Origin: Bacillota bacterium | GTDB lineage: Bacteria > Bacillota > Clostridia > Lachnospirales > WQUN01 | Reading direction: 5' to 3' | Length of the DNA: 10,422 nucleotides | Assembly: GCA_009782085.1 (NCBI GenBank) | Contig: WQUN01000176.1 | Span: 1 to 10,422 of the forward strand | Part shown: in pieces, positions 5,585 to 10,422 of the stretch | Layout: the number at the start of each line of letters is the position of its first letter | Position numbering within the stretch: the stretch's first letter is position 1 | Notes under the pieces: model-generated | What the model was told of the DNA's origin: nothing | The model's input: only the letters and a program-made list of their open reading frames with translations | Databases searched by the model: none | Program-made: the position numbers and the translations under genes

Positions 5585-5644
5585 AACCTTGATTCCATGC
5601 GGGGTTTCGGGCTGGCAAAAAGCGGCAAATGTCTACATATCCAT

Positions 5645-5665
5645 GAAAAAACTTACAGTTTTTTC
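5645..5665. terminator. AT-rich bidirectional hairpin just upstream of the HTH promoter
   Basis: The arms GAAAAAACT (5645-5653) and AGTTTTTTC (5657-5665) are perfect inverted repeats around TAC. The right arm carries a run of six T, so in either direction it resembles a weak terminator. It directly abuts the -35 box at 5666 and may also be an operator for the small HTH protein. Confidence 0.45.
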
Positions 5666-5694
5666 TTGTATAATTCGTAACTATGATGTATAAT
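5666..5694 (+). promoter_or_regulatory. Promoter of the HTH/HEAT-repeat cassette
   Basis: TTGTAT (5666-5671), a 17-bp spacer, then a perfect TATAAT (5689-5694). The predicted transcription start is near 5701, about 30 nt upstream of the HTH reading frame and of its GAGGG ribosome binding site (5721-5725). Confidence 0.65.
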
Positions 5695-5731
5695 TATTAT
5701 GCAATATTCAAACTGCAAGTGAGGGATTGAA

Positions 5732-5920
5732 TTAGACTGGATAACGGTTAAGGAAGCCGGAGAGATATGGGGCATGACAACGCGGCGGGCGCAATATCTC
5801 TGCGCCATTGGTAAAGTCAAAGGAGCGCAAAAACTCGGTCATTTTTGGGTAGTCCCGAAAGGAACGCCAAAACCGATTGACGGACGCACGAAAGTTGCCC
5901 GTCAGCAGAAAGGGGTATGA
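5732..5920 (+). pseudogene. Small MerR/excisionase-like HTH DNA-binding protein, start codon apparently lost
   Basis: The frame reads (L)DWITVKEAGEIWGMTTRRAQ, then a turn and a wing (GKVKGAQKLGHFWVVPKGTP) and a basic tail, 62 codons to TGA at 5918-5920. This is the winged-helix DNA-binding fold of MerR/Xis-like small proteins, common in Clostridia beside mobile or defence-type genes. The expected start position holds TTA (5732-5734) although GAGGG lies 6 nt upstream of it, the ideal distance. An in-frame TGA at 5720-5722 rules out an earlier start. Either a TTG or ATG was lost by mutation (or sequencing error), a rare start such as ATT at 5726 is used, or translation begins at the internal ATG in WGMTT. 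The TGA overlaps ATG at 5917-5919, so it is coupled to the HEAT-repeat gene. It may regulate its own cassette. Confidence 0.65.
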
Positions 5921-5922
5921 AA

Positions 5923-7053
5923 ATGGGACTTTTCAAACCGGCATGGATGAGCGACAACAGCGACAACTGGGATAAAGCATTAAAGGCTGTAGAAAAAGAA
6001 AAAAATCAAGCAAAATTACATGTAATCGCAAAAAATGCCCCTTATTGGAAAGCACGTTTGGATGCAACAAAAAAAATAACCGATCAAACTGTGCTTGCCG
6101 ATATAGCAAAAAATAACACATCCGAAGGTGTGCGTTTAGCGGCGGCAGAAAAATTAACCGATCAAACTCTGGCCCAGAAAGTATATGCTGATTTAGCGAA
6201 AAACGCTTCCTATCCATCTGCACGGATAGAGGCGGCGGAAAAATTAACCGATCAAAACCTTGCTCAAAAAACGTACGCCGATTTGGCAAAAAAAGCATAT
6301 TCATCTGCAGATCGTAAGAAAGCGGTAGAAAATCTGACTGATCAGGTTGTACTTGCAGATGTGGCAAAAAACGACACGGAATGGGATGTTCGGAGTCAGG
6401 CAGTGGAAAAAATAACCGATCAGGCTGTGCTTGCCGATGTTTTGAAAAAGGACACCAACTATATAGTGCGTAGGAGGGCTGAGGAAAAATTAACTGATCA
6501 AGCCGCGCTTGCCGATGTGGCAAAAAACTCCACCGAGTGGGATGTTCGTTCCCACGCGGTAGAAAAACTAACAGATCAAACCGTACTTGCTGATTTGGCA
6601 CAAAACGATGTCAACATGTACGTTCGAATGATAGCGGCAGATAAATTGACCGATCGAAATTCTGCGCAGAAAATATTTGCTCATATTGTTGTTGTAGATA
6701 TAGGAGTAGAGAAAACTGAAGAAATAAGAGCTCAACATGCAGCGTTCGATCAACTGACCGACCCTGTTCTGATTGCTGATTTAACGAAAACGGAAAAGCG
6801 TGTTTATATGCGTGATAAGATAATAAAGAAGCTGAGCCTCTCAGAATTTTCACAAGATATATATGCCGATATTGCGAAAAACTGTATCAAGGATCACGAT
6901 GAATACTGGGATAGTAGGAAAACACACGATATTTGTATGGCGGCATTTGGGAAATTAACCGACCAAAGCTTAATTGTCGATATAGCGAAGAACTCCGATG
7001 ATGGATTTTTGCGTGCGGTAGCGGTCAATGAACTGACCGATAAAACGCGCTGA
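5923..7053 (+). CDS. HEAT/LRV-like repeat protein (C-terminus truncated by frameshift)
   Basis: This 376-residue protein (MGLFKPAWMSDNSDNWDKAL...) is built from about thirteen units of roughly 26 residues with consensus AVEKLTDQxVLADxAKNDxxxxVR, an alpha-helical solenoid typical of protein-protein interaction scaffolds. A few units are longer (residues about 70-130, 240-275 and 300-340). The ATG at 5923 is chosen over 5917 because AAGGGG lies 7 nt upstream and MGLFKPAW is a recalled N-terminus of such proteins. There is no signal peptide, membrane segment or catalytic motif. The last unit reads NELTDKTR and stops, but the -1 frame continues the repeat (see 7047-7241), so the original protein was about 65 residues longer. 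The gene is visibly AT-rich compared with the flanks, which suggests transfer. The function is unknown; it pairs with the small HTH gene. Confidence 0.8.
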   Translation: MGLFKPAWMSDNSDNWDKALKAVEKEKNQAKLHVIAKNAPYWKARLDATKKITDQTVLADIAKNNTSEGVRLAAAEKLTDQTLAQKVYADLAKNASYPSARIEAAEKLTDQNLAQKTYADLAKKAYSSADRKKAVENLTDQVVLADVAKNDTEWDVRSQAVEKITDQAVLADVLKKDTNYIVRRRAEEKLTDQAALADVAKNSTEWDVRSHAVEKLTDQTVLADLAQNDVNMYVRMIAADKLTDRNSAQKIFAHIVVVDIGVEKTEEIRAQHAAFDQLTDPVLIADLTKTEKRVYMRDKIIKKLSLSEFSQDIYADIAKNCIKDHDEYWDSRKTHDICMAAFGKLTDQSLIVDIAKNSDDGFLRAVAVNELTDKTR

Positions 7054-7241
7054 CTGAAATTATGAATAGTACCGACGAAGTATTCTACAAGTGTTCATGG
7101 AAACAACAAAAAGCGATTACAAGAGTTCCTGAGGGATATGATGGTTCGGTTTGCGTTTACGATGTTGAATTTCATACTGTAGACCTCCGTGAAACAGCGC
7201 GGAAAAGGCTTGCCAAACTGGAGGGCAAGACTAAAGAGTGA
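7047..7241 (+). pseudogene. Out-of-frame C-terminal part of the HEAT-repeat protein
   Basis: The frame beginning at 7047 reads ALTEIMNSTDEVFYKCSWKQ and goes on to a basic end (TARKRLAKLEGKTKE) and TGA at 7239-7241. Joined to the preceding LTDKT it restores the repeat consensus (LTDxTALxEI). The simplest explanation is loss of one nucleotide near 7045-7047, in the A-run and CGCGC stretch. Translation from the internal ATG at 7062 could give a 59-residue peptide, but no convincing ribosome binding site precedes it. No canonical X-XXY-YYZ slippery heptamer is present, so programmed frameshifting is less likely. Confidence 0.6.
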
Positions 7242-7359
7242 ATTTCAGCGCAGGGAGAATGAGAGCTCTGGCCAATCGGGGAGAAACTGGAGTTAAGTCT
7301 GCCCTGTACATAGAAGACCATTATTCAAATCGGTTTGCAATATTGAATGGGGAACGATC
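7242..7359. other. Intergenic stretch without recognised feature
   Basis: I see no coding region, strong hairpin or promoter here. It separates the HEAT-repeat gene from the DUF5050-like fragment. A GGGGA lies shortly before the ATG at 7360. Confidence 0.5.
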
Positions 7360-7529
7360 ATGCACCTAAAGAATCAGTTCTCTCCGGATGACGGGAGCGG
7401 CTGTATTTTCTCGACAGCAAGCTCTACAGGATACGCGCGGACGGCGGCGGCAGGACAGCGCTGTGTGAGGATTGCTGCGCGAGCGCCGTCATGGCCGGTG
7501 ATTGGATATATAAATATCCCGTGGTATAG
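7360..7529 (+). pseudogene. Frameshifted fragment resembling DUF5050 / beta-propeller repeats
   Basis: From the ATG at 7360 the frame reads MHLKNQFSPDDG. After a 1-nt frame change near 7393 it continues ERLYFLDSKLYRIRADGGGR and then a segment ending GDWIYKYP before TAG (7527-7529). The pattern LYxIRxDGxGRTxLxxD...GDWIYY is that of DUF5050-like propeller blades in extracellular or membrane-bound proteins of Firmicutes. Only about one blade remains, it needs a frameshift, and it runs into the left arm of the foldback element at 7512. I take it as a decaying gene fragment; its parent cannot be located in this window. Confidence 0.45.
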
Positions 7530-7649
7530 TCGTTTCGATTTGAAATGAGCTGAAAACGAGCGCGAGACGACCAATGTTAAGGCGCGTTTCGCGCGAAGTT
7601 TGAAGCTCAATTTCAAACGAAACGACAATAAATGCGCCACGGGATATTT
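7512..7649. mobile_element. 138-bp imperfect foldback element (MITE-like)
   Basis: The outer arms AAATATCCCGTGG (7512-7524) and CCACGGGATATTT (7637-7649) match perfectly. Further in, GTCGTTTCG (7529-7537) pairs with CGAAACGAC (7618-7626), TTTGAAA (7539-7545) with TTTCAAA (7611-7617), and TGAGCT (7546-7551) with AGCTCA (7604-7609). The centre contains another small hairpin, GCGCG-TTT-CGCGC (7582-7594). Both arms stay nearly co-linear over about 40 bp, so this is a single foldback unit. No transposase, and no certain target duplication, is visible (the ends are themselves AT-rich). A structured non-coding RNA or terminator-like fold is the alternative. Its end sequence is unrelated to that of the 99-bp element at 3582-3680. 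Confidence 0.6.
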
Positions 7650-7818
7650 TTTACCCTGATGGACAAAAACACCTTGACAGGATGCTTCGGAGCCGTCCAA
7701 AGCGAAAACCAACGCATAATACGAATCTCAGCTCTACTTATCATGCCCCTGCCTTACAGCGTTCAAATGCTCGCCGGTTTCTTTCCGTTTACCTGCTCGG
7801 GCAGGTTTATCTCCGGGA
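7650..7818. other. Stretch without recognised gene
   Basis: Open frames here are short and without recognisable motifs on either strand. The minus strand may hold a further decayed part of the remnant at 7819-7947: a shifted frame reads SDAQVGYGDTHQYNPGD across roughly 7800-7850. Confidence 0.4.
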
Positions 7819-7947
7819 TTATACTGATGTGTGTCGCCGTAGCCCACCTGGGCGTCGCTCTGGGCCGTTCACGGTTAGCCTGCGGCCGTTTAGGTCGAAG
7901 GAGATGTTTTTGTTCGAGACTGCGATCTGACCGCTGTAATTTTTGTC
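7819..7947 (-). pseudogene. Remnant of an 'FDLNG' beta-helix-type surface protein
   Basis: The minus-strand frame reads DKNYSGQIAVSNKNISFDLN followed by GRRLTVNG (core 7864-7947). The pattern 'YSGxIxVxxKxIxFDLNGxxLxVxxG' occurs in secreted right-handed beta-helix or S-layer-like proteins of Firmicutes. After VNG the frame degenerates to a stop; a different frame continues for a while (GYGDTHQYN), which suggests a frameshift. No start codon or ribosome binding site fits. It lies directly downstream of the terminator of the large surface-protein gene, so the region may once have held another surface protein. Confidence 0.35.
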
Positions 7948-7981
7948 AGGCCGTTTGGGAGCCAATTCTCCACAATCCCTG

Positions 7982-8017
7982 AAAAAACCTCCCGCCGCAT
8001 ACACGGAGGGAGGTTTT
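7982..8017 (-). terminator. Rho-independent terminator of the large surface-protein gene
   Basis: On the minus strand AAAACCTCCC (complement of 8008-8017) pairs with GGGAGGTTTT (complement of 7984-7993), and a nested CCG/CGG pair closes the loop. The stem is followed by a run of six T (complement of 7982-7987). It lies about 60 bp after the TAG stop at 8078-8080. Confidence 0.9.
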
Positions 8018-8077
8018 CATTTGAAACCGATTTCGAATGGAAAAATGGTCTTCAGCGCACCGTTCCGCGGCAGACTG

Positions 8078-10422
8078 CTACGCTGTCACCGTCACTGCGA
8101 ACAAGACCTTCGCTCCGTTCGGCGCGGTGACCGTGATGACCGCAATGCCCGCCTTCAGCGGGACCAGCCTCCCGTCGGGCGTCACGCCGCAGACCGCCGC
8201 GTTGGAGGTTGCGAACAACGCGGCGCCGTAGCCGTCCCATTCGAACGGTATCTTCTGCAGCTTCGCGATCTTTGCCAGCATCGACTTCACGCCGCAGTTG
8301 AACGAAGCCTGTCTGAGGCCCTCCAGGGCCGCCGACAGGGCGTTGTACGCGGCGTCAAGATCCTCCTGCAAAACCGCTTCGCCGCCGGCGACCGCTTTCG
8401 CCGCGTCCAAGGCTTCCCGAAGCGCCGCCACGCTCGCGGCGGTATTGGCATCCAGCCCGTTGTTCGCGAACATCTCCTCGACCCTGGCGATCAGCCCATA
8501 GAGAGGCGACTCGGCCGAAACGGTCATGGAATAGCTGACCTTGCCCTCGATCGTGGGGCATATGCCCGTAATCGTGACAATCGCCGTCCCCTGTTTCAAG
8601 ACGGTCATATTCCCGCCGGAATCAACGGAGACAACATCCGGCGCGCTGCTGGCGTAGGCCATTGGCAGAAAACCGCTGCCCGCCGCCTGATAAACGGCGT
8701 TTATTGGATATGTCGAGCCGGTGTGGCACGGCGCGGGATAATCGGCCGTAAGGAGAGGCCCGGCGCTCACACTGACCGCGCATACCGCGGATATGGCCGG
8801 ATTGACGGCGCTGACCGCCCTTATCGCCGCGAAGCCTTCTCCGACGGCGGTTACGACCCCGTCGGAAGACACGGTCGCCACCGCCTCGTCGCTGGAGCTC
8901 CAGTCAAGCGCCCTCTGAGTGGTCATTTTGGGCTCGTACGCCACCGAAATCGGCAACTGCCCGCCGATCCGCAGATCGGCCCCCGGGTTGTCGAACGAGA
9001 TCCCCTGCACCGGAATTTCCCCGGCCGCGCCGTGCGTCACGGACAGGCTTTTCACGGACACCGTGTTGTATCCTGTCGAACCGTCGCCGTTCATCGCCAC
9101 GATGTTGACTTTCACGGTCTTTATACCCGTGCCGTCGTCAACGGCGCCCGCCTGGAGCGCGTTTATGGAGTCTCTAAGATCCACCGTCCGCGGGCCCGGC
9201 GCGGTCATATTGAGCAGCGAGGTATAGTACGCGTACGCTTGGTCGGAAAACTGCACCTGTATGAAATACATGCCGCTGACATCGCTTACGTCGATGGACA
9301 GAACCGGATCGCGGTTGAAATCGATCTGGAACGACGGGGACACAACCCCGCCGTAATAGCGCGCCCCGGAAGAAACGACAGCCGCGCCGCCGGAAAGCGC
9401 CGCGCTCCCGTTGACCCCGTCAAAGGCCGGGAAAGCCGCTATCTGCTGGGCGGTGAAGTAGGCGTCCTCGACGATCACCGGAATTTTTGGCGTATGTTTG
9501 ATCGTGACCCCCCTGACATCCACGGATGCGCCTTCGCCTCCGTTTGCCATAAGGAACAATGTGACCTTCTGTACGCCGGTCTTGCTGAAGCCCGCGTTAT
9601 ACTGGCCGAGAGCCTCGGCCATGTTGACGGCCGTGACCCCGGTCGCCCGGCTGTTGGCGATCATGTAGCTCGGGTACGCTTCGCCGTCGAACTGTACTCT
9701 GGCCGTCCAGAAATTCGAGACAGCCGCTACGTCGATGCTGAAAGTCACGTTCTGATCGAAGTCGAGGAAAAATTCCATCGATTTTACCTCGCCGTAGTCG
9801 CCGCCCGGATTGGCCTCGGTGACGCGCGCCGCGGCGTCCACCACACCTATCTTGCCGGGGCCCACCGTCGATGTGCCAAAGCGCTCTATGGCGGCCTTGT
9901 CGGCTGAGAACACCGTCTGGCCGGTGTCGGGGTAAGTTACGCTTATGCTGTTCACGATCAGCCAGCCGCCTACCTTGTCGGTCGCCCAGATGTGGACGTT
10001 TGTCGGGAGAGCGCCGCTCAGGACGGCCCCCGGCTGGTATCTCAGGATCCAGCTTTTTATGTCGGCCGTTTGGGGCCCTTTTCCGGTCTGGTTGGCGTAG
10101 ACATAGTAGTTCACTCCCCCTATGGTGAAATACAGCGTGAAAGTCCCGCCGGGGGCGATGTCCTCCACGTCAATGTTCACCTGGGGATTGCGGTCCAAAT
10201 TCAGATTGAAGGACGGGGACATCAGGCCGCCCCAGCTCGAGCCGGCATTGCTGGGCATGATCGCGCTGCGCCCGAACAGTTCAACCGTAGCCGGGGAGTC
10301 GCCCGGCGCGAAGGAGGCGATATTCTCCGCCGTGAAATTCTGATCCTCGCCGGGGATCGGCCTGTTGGCGTAATATAGCTTCACATTCCTGACGTTGACG
10401 GAAGCGCCTTCCTTGTTGTTCG
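8078..10422 (-). CDS. Large modular secreted/surface protein with Ig-like and FIVAR-like domains (5' end off window)
   Basis: The frame is open to the right edge, with 780 residues visible. The GTG at 10382-10384 is not a real start, because coding continues upstream with NNKEGASVNVRNVKLYYAN, matching an internal repeat (GGEGASVDVRGVTIKH). Layout in visible-residue numbering: tail of one beta-sandwich module (1-19); three related modules at about 28-163, 169-310 and 319-463, each with the pattern FTAxxIAxF ... GGxxSPSFxxxxxRxPxxxIDV ... VxSxSVT (carbohydrate-binding-like); a Big_2 Ig-like domain (469-553, with LDWSSSDEAVATVSSDGVVTA); a second Ig-like domain (554-636); a helical FIVAR-like segment (638-703, LREALDAAKAV...LDAAYNALSAALEGL); and a last Ig-like segment (705-780). 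There is no LPXTG, SLH or transmembrane anchor at the C-terminus. Such tails belong to secreted polysaccharide-degrading or adhesion proteins; any catalytic domain would be upstream of the window. Confidence 0.85.
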   Translation of the reverse strand, partial: NNKEGASVNVRNVKLYYANRPIPGEDQNFTAENIASFAPGDSPATVELFGRSAIMPSNAGSSWGGLMSPSFNLNLDRNPQVNIDVEDIAPGGTFTLYFTIGGVNYYVYANQTGKGPQTADIKSWILRYQPGAVLSGALPTNVHIWATDKVGGWLIVNSISVTYPDTGQTVFSADKAAIERFGTSTVGPGKIGVVDAAARVTEANPGGDYGEVKSMEFFLDFDQNVTFSIDVAAVSNFWTARVQFDGEAYPSYMIANSRATGVTAVNMAEALGQYNAGFSKTGVQKVTLFLMANGGEGASVDVRGVTIKHTPKIPVIVEDAYFTAQQIAAFPAFDGVNGSAALSGGAAVVSSGARYYGGVVSPSFQIDFNRDPVLSIDVSDVSGMYFIQVQFSDQAYAYYTSLLNMTAPGPRTVDLRDSINALQAGAVDDGTGIKTVKVNIVAMNGDGSTGYNTVSVKSLSVTHGAAGEIPVQGISFDNPGADLRIGGQLPISVAYEPKMTTQRALDWSSSDEAVATVSSDGVVTAVGEGFAAIRAVSAVNPAISAVCAVSVSAGPLLTADYPAPCHTGSTYPINAVYQAAGSGFLPMAYASSAPDVVSVDSGGNMTVLKQGTAIVTITGICPTIEGKVSYSMTVSAESPLYGLIARVEEMFANNGLDANTAASVAALREALDAAKAVAGGEAVLQEDLDAAYNALSAALEGLRQASFNCGVKSMLAKIAKLQKIPFEWDGYGAALFATSNAAVCGVTPDGRLVPLKAGIAVITVTAPNGAKVLFAVTVTA

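Noticed and set aside
5377..5628. 83-codon minus-strand frame
   Set aside because: It has no ribosome binding site and no family-like motif, and it overlaps the hairpin at 5518-5584.
5923..7053. Tandem repeats considered as a CRISPR array
   Set aside because: The periodicity is 78 bp with coding constraint and diverged units, translating to HEAT-like repeats. There are no identical direct repeats with unique spacers.
7036..7053. Programmed -1 frameshift site
   Set aside because: The sequence GATAAAACGCGCTGA lacks a canonical X-XXY-YYZ slippery heptamer and no strong downstream pseudoknot was seen; a simple deletion explains it better.
7374..7712. 112-codon minus-strand frame
   Set aside because: It spans both arms of the foldback element and the DUF5050-like fragment, and shows only a basic, repeat-derived composition.
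7943..9907. 654-codon open frame on the plus strand
   Set aside because: It lies antisense to the well-supported surface-protein gene, and its translation is rich in Arg/Gly/His without domains. GC-rich coding DNA often leaves such an open antisense frame.

Overview
The window is mostly GC-rich DNA with strong AGGAGG-type ribosome binding sites. It holds carbohydrate-catabolism genes, a large modular surface protein with Ig-like (Big_2) and FIVAR-like domains, and a small MerR/Xis-like helix-turn-helix gene of a kind common in Clostridia. Together these suggest an uncultured, anaerobic, plant- or gut-associated Firmicute (Clostridia). That assignment is an inference; there is no rRNA or other marker gene here.

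Left part (1-5119, all on the minus strand, so read right to left): a Lys/Arg/Ala-rich protein of unknown function (4379-5119); a HAD-family phosphatase overlapping it by 8 bp (3724-4386); a repeat-rich spacer (3506-3723); a sugar-phosphate isomerase/epimerase-type TIM barrel (2708-3505); a CPBP intramembrane protease directly abutting it (2036-2707); a second epimerase-type TIM barrel (1136-2014); and a mandelate-racemase-type enolase-superfamily enzyme that runs off the left edge (1-1027). The two epimerase-like enzymes and the acid-sugar dehydratase/racemase-like enzyme look like a catabolic operon for an unusual sugar, sugar acid or cyclitol. The protease is the odd member. A well-formed minus-strand promoter with a dyad operator (5305-5352) lies upstream of the group.

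Middle part (about 5120-7360): an AT-rich island. It holds intergenic repeats, a 33-codon ORF, hairpins, and a plus-strand promoter driving a two-gene cassette: a 62-codon HTH DNA-binding ORF that lacks a normal start codon, then a protein made of about thirteen 26-residue HEAT/LRV-like repeats that is cut short by a 1-nt frameshift. Next come a DUF5050-like beta-propeller fragment (7360-7529) and a 138-bp foldback element (7512-7649).

Right part (7819-10422, minus strand): a remnant of an 'FDLNG'-type surface protein, a clear rho-independent terminator (7982-8017), and the C-terminal 780 residues of a large modular secreted protein that runs off the right edge. It has at least three copies of a beta-sandwich module, three Ig-like segments and one helical FIVAR-like segment.

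The best-supported unusual structure is a 99-bp MITE-like foldback at 3582-3680. It is flanked by TA duplications and sits in a short palindromic repeat whose uninterrupted copy lies beside it at 3711-3747. The best candidate for an undescribed system is the HTH plus HEAT-repeat cassette, although both of its genes appear damaged in this copy.
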